Of a stretch of DNA of 64,000 nucleotides, positions 53,335 to 64,000 are shown piece after piece. The position numbers and the translations under genes were made by a program. Origin of the DNA: Symsagittifera roscoffensis (taxonomy: Eukaryota > Xenacoelomorpha > Acoela > Convolutidae); assembly GCF_963678635.1 (NCBI RefSeq), contig NC_087063.1, positions 55,643,504 through 55,707,503 on the forward strand, in the 5' to 3' direction. Under the pieces are notes generated by a model, which searched no databases, was not told the DNA's origin, and was given only the letters and a program-made list of their open reading frames with translations. How positions within the stretch are numbered: position 1 is the stretch's first letter; each line of letters starts with the position of its first letter.

Positions 53335-53757
53335 TTTCAAAAATTCAAGTTGTTTTATTTGTAATCTAATTTTCAAGTATTTGGTGAAAGTTTTAGGCTA
53401 GGAAACCGATTAGCTCGGATATACTCAAGTTTCTTGTTATGCGCAATATCACCACATACATAACAGTGTAATTTGTCCTAACAGATTTCAAGCCGATTGG
53501 GTAAAGAAATAAATATATGTTGGCTACGTTATTTCTTTGCCTAAATTGAACCTAAAGATTTTATGGATACAAGCATTTGTATCAGTTACATACAAGTACA
53601 AGTTTGCGTTACAAACTCTGTGTGGGTATTCCCGCTGGAATTAAATGGTAATAGATACCGAGTGCAACGGGTCGAAAGTAGAATAAACATAAATTCTGCT
53701 CCTGCTCTTTTCCTCACTCTGCTCAGAAGCGTTACCGCTGTTGGACCTTCTACTACT
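53335..53757. repeat. Polinton-2 right terminal inverted repeat
   Basis: Reverse complement of 33657-34090. Ends CTTCTACTACT and is followed by ATCAAC (53758-53763). Confidence 0.88.
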
Positions 53758-53763
53758 ATCAAC

Positions 53764-54109
53764 CGAAATTGTTCGGCAAAATCAACTTGTCCAAATAATA
53801 TCCACGAAAGCCATATATTTACTCAAATCACGATGTTATACACAATTTCCAAACTAAACTGAGAGCTTACTCGAAAGCTAAAAAATCGTATCGATGTTCA
53901 AGCGTAATAGCAATGTTATACACAGTGGCGAAGTTTTACACTACTTGCGATACAACATAATTAAAAAAAAGCATAAACAGAAAAATATGAAATTGACGAA
54001 TTGTGTAATTTCAAAAGATGGACTTTATCCCACGACCTTAGTTATTTCTCTACTAAAACAAGTGAGAAAAGTGAAAATTTTCGAGAATTTGGAATTTTCC
54101 AAGACCTAA
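53764..54109. other. Right flank of Polinton-2
   Basis: AT-rich host DNA. The short plus-strand frames have no coding character. Confidence 0.5.
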
Positions 54110-54870
54110 CTTTTCTAAAAACGGTCAAAAATCAGAAATTGTAACTTTCCCAAATCTGTAACTTTTTTACTTCTAAAAGCAGGTAATGTCCAGTTAAGTC
54201 CCAAAACTGGGTTGGGTCTCTCGAACAAACACTTAACCTGAGAATTACCACGGTGATTTTCGAGTAGAGTAAAAAAAATTCCAGAAAACGGTCGAATTTT
54301 CGAAACTTTCACTTATTTGAAGGAAATAAAAAAGGTAAGCTTCCAGCAACCAGTTTGATTGATTAAAAGTATAATATCAGATCTGGCAGCTTAAGTATCG
54401 AGTAAAGTCCAAAAAACGGTCAACAAATCAGAAAGTTGACATTTCCGAGAAGCAAAGCTTTTTGTTTTGAAAAAATGGGCGTAGCCGTTTATGCAGAATA
54501 TTTTCACCCAACCTGTTTTTTCGATTGAACCCAAAAGTCTAGTCTGGCAGGGTAGTTCTCGTGAAAAGTCAAATTCTCTAACAACGGCCAACAAATCAAA
54601 TTTGACTTTTCCGAGGGCCATAGTTTTTTGTGTCGAGAACATGTAGGCGTATTTGCGTGAGCAAAGCTTCACACCACCCGTTCTTTGGATTGAACCTAAA
54701 ACCTCAGATATCAGAAGTTACATTTTTGGTGAAATTCATAAAACTTAGGGAATAAAGCTCAAAAAATCAGAAAATTGACTTCCGAGTACTATAACTTTTT
54801 GTTTAAAAAATTGCGAGTGGCCGATAAGGCAGAGGAGCGTCCCACTAAATTTGAATTTTCATACAATTAA
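54110..54870. repeat. Degenerate tandem repeat, about 4 units
   Basis: The block AAACGGTCAACAAATCAGAAAGTTGAC..TTCCGAG..TTTTTTGTTT recurs near 54118, 54414, 54580 and 54750 with variable spacing (170-300 bp). No coding potential. Confidence 0.6.
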
Positions 54871-54967
54871 GCATGTCAGCTGAAAGGCATGTCAGGTTAA
54901 GAGCACTGAGCATGTGAAGTGATACGACTGATTTTGTTAAACTAGTTAAACCGAAAAGTCTTCATTC

Positions 54968-55002
54968 CGATTTGATAACGCTTGCTTATCGCAAGCGTAA
55001 TC
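54968..55002. repeat. Paralogous copy of the Polinton-1 target site
   Basis: CCGATTTGATAACGCTTGCT then AAGCGTAAT resembles the left flank of Polinton-1 (CCGATTTGATAACGCTTGCT then AGCGTA, followed after the element by AGCGTAAT) but without an insertion. It thus acts as an approximate empty-site sequence. Confidence 0.5.
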
Positions 55003-56520
55003 CTTATACAAACAATTAGATATTTCAAAAAGAAGGAAGATAGTTTTTAAGAAACATGCCCAGACATTCAAATGCAATTTGGCATAGGAACAAATTTTGC
55101 CAATCGGTAACAAAACAGAAAACACCTCAGTAGAAACCCTTCATGCCGAAAAAAATTCAAAAAAATAAAAAACTGAGTCTCCCTTCCCCTAGAACACATA
55201 CGCACGCAAAAACTTTTTCGGTCACCAAACTACGCAACAAGTGGATTAAAAAAGCCGAAACCGATTAAGCCGAAAAAAAAACACATCGAGTTCGTAAAAC
55301 CACAACCAATGTTCAAATTTTGATTCGGCCAGATTTTAAAATGCTGAAACATGCTAAGCAACTACAGTGAAAACTGTTTATATTGAAAATAAACGATTCT
55401 TAGATCTGGCAACTAAGCCGACAAAACATAAGCAGATAAATAATAAGCCGATTTTTTTTGAACCGGAATATTAACCATTTAAAAAAACAGGTCCTCGTCA
55501 GATTCTAAACCTTGATGTTTACCGCCCCAGACTTATTCCTTACCTACAGGCTAAGTGTGCAGGAGAAAGTCAGCAATTTGAATTCATAATGAACCAAGGT
55601 ACCACTAGGAGTCGATGAGTCCCGTGAGCACGGGAAAAAGTCTAGTACCCGATTGCAATACCCTTCAAAATTATCAGTTCTGGAGACTTTCAAATCATAA
55701 CTTGGATTTTATTTCAGACAATTCCTCAGCCTTTTGCTGTTCGCGTTGATCTTCACAATGATCATAAACTAGTTTTTTTTCTTGATGGTGAAGAAGACCT
55801 GGCAAACTTAACTGCATTGATTATTTCAACTTGAACGGGTGGCTTTATACCTAATGCTGTGAGCTTTGTAACACACTGACTTGACACAAACCCAATTTGA
55901 GAAAACAGGATTTAAAAAAATCATCGCGACCTATAGAAGAGTCAAAACTTGTCTCGAAAACTCCATAAATTCGCATTTTGAGGGAAATATGCCAAGGAGC
56001 ACATCCACCACCGTTAAATAATTGGGTAGAGTCATCGAAAATTTTGATCAACAAAATTCTTAATTCAAAGCTTTGCGAAGCCCCATTATTTGAAACACAC
56101 AAAAGCTTAAGAACTTTTTTTGCATTTTATACGACCCAAAATGAAGTAAGTCAATATAGCGTAAAAAATTTAACCAATTTCAACGAAAAAGTATAACTAT
56201 ACAAAATTGAAAGTCGTAAGCTTTCAAAAATCCTGACGCTTTGAAGTAAAAATTAGATGATTTGGACATTAAGCCGACAAAAAGTAAGTAGACAAACGAT
56301 AAGGCAACAATTGAAATTAAAAAAATATATATATTTCCACTCATTAATGTTCAAAAGGCACGTGCTTTGACTCTGGACCAAGCGAGAGGAGCAGGAACGC
56401 TGCTGAGGTTCCATAATCTTTGTAAATTTCTAACATATCTTGAAGAAAAATGTTCCACCGGAAAATTCACAAGTCAACGCATATTTCAAGTCACTTACTC
56501 AAGTCATGTATTACAAATAT
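55003..56520. other. Dispersed-repeat host DNA, no gene
   Basis: Related to 1-1200 in several blocks (AAGCCGACAAAACATAAGCAG; AACCGGAATATTAACC). Holds a SINE-like head at 55489. The minus-strand open frames are not convincing. Confidence 0.5.
55489..55560 (-). repeat. tRNA-derived SINE head (third copy)
   Basis: The minus strand shows TAGCCTGTAGGTAAGGAATAAG (box A-like) and AGGTTTAGAATCT (box B-like). Homologous to 1061-1132, including the following AATAAGCCGA..GAACCGGAAT tail. Confidence 0.45.
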
Positions 56521-56527
56521 ATTACAA

Positions 56528-56697
56528 GTGAAAACAAGACCTAAAACACCCCAAGACAGTGTTCCAACCCCTTTCATATATTACAAGTCATATATTACAA
56601 ATATTACATAAATTACAAATATTACAAGTCATATATTACAAATATATTACAAGTGAAAAAACAAGACCTAAAACACCCCAAGACAGTGTTCCAACGC
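56528..56697. repeat. Direct repeat around an ATTACAA microsatellite at the LINE 5' end
   Basis: ACAAGACCTAAAACACCCCA (about 56534) recurs near 56660, with a TATTACAA-type simple repeat between them. The second copy continues into the LINE coding region, so the first is probably a partial duplicate of the LINE's truncated 5' end. Confidence 0.6.
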
Positions 56698-57660
56698 CTG
56701 ACGCTGGACTGTCAACTCACCTTCTCTGCCCATGCCAAAGAGGTCAAACGGAGAATGGCTGCTAGAAGAAGAGCCCTCGCAGCCATTGAAGGTCGCTCCA
56801 CCGGAACCTCCCAGAACAACCTCTGCTCCGCTTACATCGCCACCACCAGAGCCGTCGCCGACTACGCCTCAGGAGTCTGGCTTAGCAAGGCCCAGCCCTC
56901 GACACGGGACGCCATTGAGGCACAGCAGAACAAGTTTGCCAGAGTCATCACTGGCTGCCTCGGAGTCACGAGAGTCCCGGCCCTGCTCGCCTGCGCTGAC
57001 CTTCCGCCGATGAGACACGTCAGCCAGGAGAGAGCTGCCTGCCTCCGCGAACGTATGCTGCGACTGCCCCATGATACCCCCGCCTGGCGCACCGCCAAAA
57101 GTTCGACGAGACCTCGTCTGAAGAGCAGAACCCACGAGTCCTGGCGCAGAGGCAACGAGGAGTCTACCGACGCGCACAGACAGTTCCGTGGCTGTTGAAG
57201 GAGAATAGCAAAAGAGTTCGATAGCGTCAGCAAACTCATCATGTTACCCCGAGAACCGAACCAACACAGCATCGCCCTCTGGAACATAACCAATAACGAC
57301 ATCCACTTCAGATTCGACCTCGCTGAGATGAAGCTAAAGAGCAAAGCAGAAGACGAAAGAAGGAAAGCAACAAACGTCCTACTGGATAAGATCAGAAAAG
57401 ACTAAGTCTCCTAAGTCACCACCAACCATTTCAGGACGGGGCAGTCATCACTCTGTAAGGCCACCCTCGCTCGGATCGGTGCAGCCGACTCACCAGAGTG
57501 CCCTGACTGCGGCCAAGAAGATACCGTCCACCATGTGTTGCATGAATGCCAACGAGGAGAAGAAATCAGACGACTTGGAGGATCTGACGATCTCCAGCGG
57601 CTCCTACGGAGGATGGGGCGAACGTATGTTGACGCCGATGCGTCAGTAAACGCGTCGTAA
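56660..57660 (+). mobile_element. 5'-truncated non-LTR retrotransposon (RT C-terminal end)
   Basis: GC-rich against its surroundings. TLDCQLTFSAHAKEVKRRM, YASGVWLSKAQPSTRDAIEA and RVPALLACADLPPM are the post-RT region of Jockey/R1-type LINEs. After frame changes, CPDCGQEDTVHHVLHECQ is the C-terminal zinc knuckle. The 3' end is followed by AAGAAGAAGAAAG. Only the last third of the ORF is present, and it is frameshifted near 57195. Confidence 0.75.
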
Positions 57661-58238
57661 GAAGAAGAAAGAAATTTCAGCAGAAATAGCAGCCAATAAC
57701 ATAATAGCATCTAACTTTATAAAAAGAGACTCAGAGAGGACACAACGGGACTAAATTCAACTTTACAATCTGCCCTACGATACTTCAAACATAATTTCAA
57801 CATTTTGAAAGATGAAAGTTACGTTAATTCATACATTTTTGCAAAAAGAAAAAACTCAAGAAAACCAACATTTATTGGGAGCACAACCAGGTAAAACTGT
57901 ATTGAGTTCTTAATACGATTGGCCTTGTTTAGTAAATAACAAACAAACGAATTTAAAAAAATGAACTTGTTTTTTTTTTCTTTTCGTTTTCCTGTTTTTT
58001 GTTTGTTCAGAACCTTTCTAAGACATTAAGGCAAGAAAGACCTTTTGCACAATCACGATTTGTACCTGTCAGAGGAATGATGGTAGCAGAAATCGGAAAA
58101 GAGAGAACAAAAAAAAACATCAATGTTATTTTACGCTAAATTTAGTCAGTTCGTTTCAAACAGCTGGCTTCGAAACAGCTGTCCGGGTCTTCAAAGCCAC
58201 TGAGTGAAAACCTGAAAACAAGTGAAGGAATCACGATC
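57661..58238. other. Spacer between LINE fragments
   Basis: AT-rich, no coding frame, possible LINE untranslated sequence. Confidence 0.4.
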
Positions 58239-59860
58239 ATGGACACGAAAGACCTCATGAAAGAATGCGCCAAACACTTCGAACAACTTCTTGACCGCCC
58301 TGTCCCGGAATCAGACGAATCCAGAGAAGAGACGCACAAGCCGTTCTCCATTGTTGATGCAGAACCCCCCTGCTCCAATGAGATTGAACTAGCCATATAC
58401 AAACTAAAGCGCAACAAAGCTCCCGGTAATAATGGCATTCCAGCTAAACTCTTAAAACAAGGTGGAAAAACATTGGTAGAGCAGCTTACCACTCTCGTCA
58501 GGAGAACTTAGATAGCGAAAAAAAATTCCCAGAAGAATGGAAATTAGCTATAATTACAGCATTCTTCAGAAAAAACGACAAGTCAATTTAAGCTTACTAC
58601 CGAAGCATATCTCTCCTATCCATATCCTTCAAGATACTAGAGGCAATGGTTAAAAAAGGATCAAAAGTGCATACTGGAGTATCGCAAGAAAGAATCAAGC
58701 GGGATACAAAGCAAACAGAGGCTGACGTGATCAAATATTCGCTCTCCGACAAACCCTCGAACAAAAGGGAGAAGTACTTAAGAGTGTCAGACATGATCTT
58801 CATAGACTTCAAAGCTGCCTTCGAAAGTGTGGAGAGAAACTGCATCTTGTGAAAGCACGGTGAAAGCCTACAACTGCTTCTCGCGACTGTTCCAAATCCA
58901 CAGCGGAGTAAGTCAAGGTTCAATACTTCTTTTCAACCTGGCTATCGACTGATCTATGTCCAGCGCCCTGGATGGTGCAAACCTGGGTGTAGGCCCAGAC
59001 ATGCACGTTGCAGACCAACACTTTGCAGACGATATCTGCCCAATTGATCACAACAAGAATTACGCCCAAACGCTTCTGGACAAAGTGACCTCCGAAGCAG
59101 CAAAGACCGGCATCCAGACAAGCATCGCAAAAACAAAACTTTCCTTAAACGACGATAACCCAATATTCACAGTGATAGACGAAGCGATCGAAAAGCAGAC
59201 GCATTCACCTATCTTGGAAGCTTCATACAGCCTAACGGCGAAATCACATGCGAAGTGAAAAAAAAAAGAATTGAAAAAAGCGTGCGGAAACTTCAATAGC
59301 CTCAAAAACTTCTGGAGCCAACGAAAAATAGCGGAGAAAATCAGGTGCAAAGTCTAAAGTACCGGTGTTAGAAGCACGCTTCTCTACTGAAGCGACATGG
59401 TCCGTTAAAATCAATTATAAGCGGAGACTGGATGGGTTTGAGAAAAAATGCCTCAGAAAAATTTTACACCGATGATTCGGCCAGCATAAAGATCTCCTCA
59501 GAGAAAAGGCCAACTTGAAAATGAATATCTGCCAAACCATTCAATCACGACGACGTAAATGGCTTGGCCATGTCCTCCGGATGGACCCGAGCGAGATCCC
59601 GAATGCAGTTATTGAGGTTATAAAAGGTGAAACGCCCATCTGATGGATCAAAGAAGTCCTGGAGAAAGCTTGTGCAGGATGACACAATTGAATTTATCAA
59701 GCCCCCCAGAATGCACTGGAAAAATGGGAAACAGAGTGGTTCGATTTATGCAATGAAATTGCAGTGGAACGAAAGCGATGGGGAGCTCTGGTTCGCGATA
59801 TTGTCATGGCGGGCAACGGTCACCAGTGCCTCTAACGCCGTACTTGGACTTGGTTTCTAA
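58239..59860 (+). mobile_element. RTE-like LINE, broken reverse transcriptase
   Basis: ELAIYKLKRNKAPGNNGIPA (RT block 1), MIFIDFKAAFESVERNCIL (RT block with catalytic Asp), HFADDICPIDHNKNYAQTLL (FADD), SRRRKWLGHVLRMDPSEIPN and a KKSWRKLVQDDT end are the order of RTE/BovB-type elements. The endonuclease is missing, and stops and frameshifts interrupt the frame at several places. Confidence 0.75.
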
Positions 59861-60608
59861 TTCAAACTTTGCTATTTTGATATTGAAACGAAAAAAAATT
59901 AGGCAGACACCGGTTGAGTCAGAAAAAAATTTAAAATTGAGCATTACTTTCTAAATAGCAATTGAGAGTCCGTAAGCACAATCAAGCACAAGCAAAAATC
60001 CCAAATAGCAATTTTCAAATAGCAGAAAATACCAAAAAGTAAGCAAACTGAAACATGGATAAGCAAACAAAAAAATCAAACGCGTATCGAACCTTCTTCA
60101 TTGAGTATCTACAGCTTTGGAGCGTACTGGCCTAGAAATTGAGCTATATCCGTATGCTGCCATTTAAAAAACCAGCCACTAATATATTGCCTAGTTTTAA
60201 CAATTACCAGCTACGCCCACATTAAATTTGGCACTTTTGAGAAAATGGCATTAAGCTATGCATTTTAATTTATCAATAAGAATTTTCGTAGTATTACAAA
60301 GGCGTTTGCTTGCCTAAGGAGCCAAAACAGTTTAACTCAAATAAATCCTTTAAAAATATGAAACTGAAACTTAACAAATTGCAGTCAAGATAACAAAAAA
60401 TTGAAACAATTGAGTATTTCTAAGGCAAACATGCTCAAAATGTCTATTGGTTGGAGAAACAAAAGATTTAACGACAAAGCAGAAGAAAAGCTTTCAAAAT
60501 GATTCAGTTAACTTTTTAACAAATGGTTTATATGAACCTATTCTGATTTGATAAATGAAAAAAAAAAACACTCGTTGACATCACTGTTGCGTCACAAACT
60601 TGAGTTAT
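59861..60608. other. Host repeat DNA, no gene
   Basis: Contains AGGCAGACACCGGTTGAG, which matches 176-196 (AGTAGACACCAGTTGAG), and a SINE-like head at 60080. Confidence 0.5.
60080..60150 (-). repeat. tRNA-derived SINE head (fourth copy)
   Basis: Minus strand: TAGCTCAATTTCTAGGCCAG (box A-like) and AAGGTTCGATACGCG (box B-like), about 40 nt apart. The best preserved of the SINE-like copies. Confidence 0.55.
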
Positions 60609-60985
60609 GACCTATTGGTTATACTCATTGAGCAGTTTCAGATAAAGTATACCGTCTGCACGTCACGCTATCTTATTTTCAGCCGGATAGATTCGTGCAA
60701 CTTCTTAGTCTCATACCAATCTTAATCTTACTCTTATATCTCCTAGTCTCAATAGATCTAGTGTATATTGATTTATGCGAGTTAGTTCTTGGAGTTTATC
60801 CAGAAGGAGAACCACTGTATTCAAAGTTTTATTCAAATTGTTCTGGTGCTGAAACTACAAGTAGTTTCAGCACTTACAAATAAGTGTCAATCTTAGAGAT
60901 GGAATATGATTGGTTACTTAGTAAAATTTTATAGTCATCATTTATCAATAATATAATTGAATTATACATACTAGGTTAGAACTGG
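60609..60985 (+). repeat. LTR-like direct repeat, left copy
   Basis: TGAGTTATGACCTATTGGTT at 60609 is repeated at 63925-63944, and the match continues to the window end (at least 75 bp). Starts with TG. A TGGTTCCACCGATCCGGGG follows at about 60982 and could be a tRNA-type primer binding site, which would set the LTR length near 375 bp. Confidence 0.5.
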
Positions 60986-63924
60986 TTCCACCGATCCGGG
61001 GTTTAGAGAGTTTTTAGTTTTTAACTGTTTAATAAAGTGAAAGACGGGTGATGTAGTTTCTTTTTGAAGTTGCTAGCATTGGGTTCTCGGAGGGAGAAGC
61101 GTGGTTGTTTGTGTTAGACGGAGGAAGATCGTTTTGTTCGTGTTTCAAGATGGGTTTCGTTGATCGTGGTGGTCTTGGGTGATTGTGACAAGACTCCTGA
61201 TCGATGCAATGGTGTATCGATTTCGTTAAGTTTAGTGCGAGACTACGTGCAGGGTGAAGTTTGACTTTTCCGTGTGAAGTGCCAAGTGACTAGGATCGGT
61301 ACGTTTAGTCAATAACGAGATGGCTATTGGTCTGGTTCAATGGTTTTCCTTTGCTGCGATGTTGAGTCCATAATTTAAACCTTTTGAGGGTAGTGTCTTC
61401 AGGCAGCAAATCGAATAGATTTGCCATTGTAGAGTTGGAATGTAGTTGGGTTGCCATCTCCTTTGCTGCTCGTTCCTTGGGCTCTAAGAAATCTTTACAT
61501 ACTGCATTTATGATTTACATATATAATTACTAATTATTATTTTTATTAGTTCGGTTTTTTAATCACGATTTTAGTTAGTCGTTTTCACAAAAGCGTTTTA
61601 TTTTAGTTTGGTTATTTTTTAAGAGTCGTTCACACTAGAGCAACTCTCAGCAAAAATAGAGTATGGGTCACAAAGCGTGGTTGTAGCGCGGTGGGTTAGG
61701 CCGGCTAAAGAACATGCTCAGGAATTCCCTCGGGTTGGTGAGGCCAGGAGTGGGTTATTTTTATGGTCTCTTTGTGCAGAGTCTCTTTATTTGTTCAACC
61801 TTTCATTTCATTTTCATTACTTGTTTCACTCTTTTTCGTTTTGGCTGTGTGCTTTTATCAAAAAAAAATCTTTTGGTTTGGGTTTGTCTTTCGGTTTTTT
61901 GTGTTTTATTTGCTTGTGGTAAAACTTGAAAGTAGTTTTCAAAAGAATAATATATCCAGTTTTAATCTGGTTTGGGTAACGTGGGATTTTCTTTCTTAGT
62001 CATGCTATTGGTTTGTGGTTTTGTGACGTTATTAAGCTGCGTTGGTTATTTCAGTTTACTATATATTTCCAACCGGGTTAAAGGAAAGTTTGAAACGTGT
62101 GAAAACAAGTTAGAGTTGTTATCAGTGAAAGTTGAAACTTAAAAATTTGAAAAACTTTTCGTGGGGGAACTGTGCGATTGTGAAAAGAGTGTGTGATTTA
62201 TGGGCGAGTGAAATATTCAAATTTATAAAACAAGCGTCTTGTAAAAAGTAAGTATTCTTTAATTCATTTGAAAATTTTTAAGAATTTACTACATTGAAAT
62301 ACTAATTTTACTGCTTTGGTGGATTAAATTTATGAAATTACTGCTGTGTGGAGGGAAACGTACTGCTTTAGAGGATTAAACTTATGAATTTACTGCTATT
62401 TAAAGGTAAATTTTACTGCTTTTAATTAAATACTGCAATTGCAAAAATGAATTTAAAAGTTTATAGAAAAGAGTTAACAATTTTTTATTTATTTTTATTT
62501 GTTTTAAATGATTGAGTGGTGAAATCTAAAAAAATAAAAGTGAAACATTTATAAGGAATGGTTAGTTGTGTTTGAAACTTATTAGTTAAAAATACTTAAT
62601 TTTACTTACTAAGGGTCATCGTCGGCAAAAAAAAAACCATTTGGGAAAACAATGTGAATTGTGTCCGATGACGTTAGAAGTTTAGCAAGCAGGCGGATGA
62701 CGTATTTAGTTTGTAGGAGATGCCATAGAAGCTCGAGTGCTCTGATGATCTTGTGCTCTTCACTACTTAAAGAGAATTTATGTGGTGTGTTTTGAATTAG
62801 GTTATAAAGCTTATGGTTATATTTAGTGTTGTGAAAATATTCTAGGATTGAGATTTCGACAGGCTGTATATATTCGTAGGGGACAATTAGTGGGCGAGAT
62901 TCATCAACGTTGAAAGTTCTGGTTAGTGGGCAGAATATATACATTTGTCTTATGGGGTCGCAATTTCGGATGATGCCTTGCATATTAGTGACTTTTATAC
63001 AGTATGTGCAATTTAGGAAGAATGGTGAAGTACATTTGGAGTTAATAAATGTGAATCGATGTTGTGGGTTTTGTGATGGTGTATTAGATGTATAGTGGTG
63101 TATGGTAAATTTATAATAAGTGTTTGTGTGAGTTTATTTTGTGCCTAACATTATTTGATGTGAGTATTGTAATTCACGTTCTTTTGGTGTTGGGAAATTG
63201 AAAGTTAATGATAAATTATTAAATATATTAAAATAACAATCGTAGTCTTTGGTGTCGCGAAGTGCTGTGGATATAAAATTATCATAAGTTTTATTCATTC
63301 AGTTAATGACAAATAGTTTTGAGTTTAAGAAAATTGAAAAGTTAAAGTTTTGATGATATTAGTTTCTTGAATTTTTGCTGTTATGTTTTAGGTGATGAAG
63401 CTGGGATGAGGAAAATCAGATAGTTAATTTATAAATCTAACAAAGATTTATAATATGAGCTAATTTTTGTGTTGTATTTCATAAATTATTTATTGAAATT
63501 TTTGATTTACTGCAGATGTTGGGGGAGACTTGTGCCCTTTTTATCCGTCGTTATTGTATAGATAGAAAATTTAGTACCAGTAAGGTTGTTGAAGAATTTT
63601 TTCTTCATATTATTTTCATGTCAGTAAATAAAAATTTAAATTTACTGCATAAAGTACTCTAAATACAAAAGTTTGTTCCGGTTTCCGTCGTACTATCATG
63701 TAGCAGATTGTCCGATTCCTGATCGTTTTTCACGCCACGATCTTGGTCTTCTTTCAAAACCTGGTATTTCTTGTATTGTTTGGAAATTTGGTGTACATTT
63801 ATTGAGACGTAGAGACATTTCTCTTAAATTATCTATTGCGTCTAGCATTTTTGCAATTGTCTAATTCTTAGTTCTATTGTCTAATTTTAAGTTAGTTAAG
63901 GTCTTGTTCGATTGGTCACACCAG
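60986..63924. other. Interior of LTR-like element, no convincing gene
   Basis: About 2.9 kb. The plus-strand frames around 61677-61999 are T-rich and overlapping, typical of noncoding DNA. One minus-strand frame, 62609-62983 (124 residues, NVDESRPLIVPYEYIQPVE...), has more normal composition but no recognised domain. No gag or pol motifs. Compatible with a large non-autonomous LTR derivative or a decayed element. Confidence 0.4.
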
Positions 63925-64000
63925 ATGAGTTATGACCTATTGGTTATACTCATTGAGTAATTTCAGATAGGGTATACCGTCTGCTCGTCACGCAATCTTA
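63925..64000 (+). repeat. LTR-like direct repeat, right copy, cut by window end
   Basis: Matches 60609-60684 with four or so differences (GAGTAATTT for GAGCAGTTT; AGGGTAT for AAAGTAT; TGCTCGTC for TGCACGTC). Confidence 0.6.

Larger units (their letters stand above)
33657..53757. mobile_element. Polinton-2: decayed Maverick/Polinton element
   Basis: Bounded by ATCAAC on both sides (33651-33656 and 53758-53763), a 6-bp target duplication. Ends read AGTAGTAGTAGAAAG...CTTCTACTACT. TIRs are about 430 bp. 20,101 bp long, enlarged by internal duplications. Polymerase is on the minus strand. PC4-like, exonuclease-like, membrane, ATPase, conserved protein, integrase, basic protein, MCP and protease relics are on the plus strand. 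Almost every gene has stops or frameshifts, so this is an old, dead insertion. The polymerase lineage differs from Polinton-1. Confidence 0.92.

Noticed and set aside
56862-57344. 160- and 102-residue minus-strand frames in GC-rich DNA
   Set aside because: Antisense of the LINE coding region.
61677-61760. Possible tRNA/SINE head (GTAGCGCGGTGGGTTAGG)
   Set aside because: Box A-like start, but no acceptable box B; left unannotated.
1-64000. CRISPR arrays, bacterial operons, riboswitches, rRNA genes
   Set aside because: None seen; spliced genes and eukaryotic transposons show nuclear animal DNA.

Overview
The window is metazoan (probably invertebrate) nuclear DNA: AT-rich, with GT-AG introns, a BEL/Pao retrotransposon, non-LTR retrotransposon fragments, tRNA-derived SINE-like repeats and two Maverick/Polinton elements (virus-like self-synthesising transposons). 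Nothing looks bacterial. The only single-copy host gene I can support is a spliced arylamine N-acetyltransferase-like gene on the minus strand at 24.6-27.4 kb.

Polinton-1 (1221-19280, 18,060 bp) is bounded by a 6-bp target duplication AGCGTA and terminal inverted repeats (TIRs) of about 235 bp that begin AGTAGTATTG. Its minus strand carries a spliced but broken protein-primed DNA polymerase B and a compact late block, listed from the right TIR inward: two unknown ORFs, a DxE exonuclease-like protein, two overlapping small ORFs, a two-segment membrane protein, the packaging ATPase, a conserved Polinton protein, a retroviral-type integrase, the penton (minor capsid), a basic pX/pVI-like protein, the major capsid protein and an adenain-like protease. 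Between polymerase and protease lies a cassette flanked by 120-bp inverted repeats. It holds an unknown minus-strand gene and two plus-strand genes, one PC4-like and one with an HUH-Rep-like motif. The last 3.69 kb of the element plus host flank is duplicated in tandem (15814-19502 and 19503-23184), which adds a second right TIR and a truncated ATPase.

From 23.2 to 33.6 kb are the host acetyltransferase gene and a decayed minus-strand BEL/Pao element (27.8-32.7 kb) without a visible integrase.

Polinton-2 (33657-53757, 20,101 bp) has a 6-bp target duplication ATCAAC and TIRs of about 430 bp. Its reading frames are heavily broken. It has a polymerase of a different lineage (minus strand), relics of the PC4-like, exonuclease-like, membrane, ATPase, conserved-protein, integrase, pX/pVI-like, MCP and protease genes (plus strand, in the same relative order as Polinton-1 but inverted with respect to the polymerase), no penton, a 1.32-kb triplication next to the left TIR, a 1.55-kb duplication across ATPase/conserved protein, a degenerate 125-bp repeat array and two unknown small minus-strand genes near the right TIR.

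From 53.8 to 64.0 kb is repeat-rich host DNA: degenerate tandem repeats, SINE-like copies, a LINE 3' end (56.65-57.66 kb), an RTE-like LINE (58.2-59.9 kb) and an LTR-like direct-repeat pair (60.6 and 63.9 kb) around a 3-kb interior with no convincing gene. Introns, frameshifts and homologies were read by eye, and no search was run.
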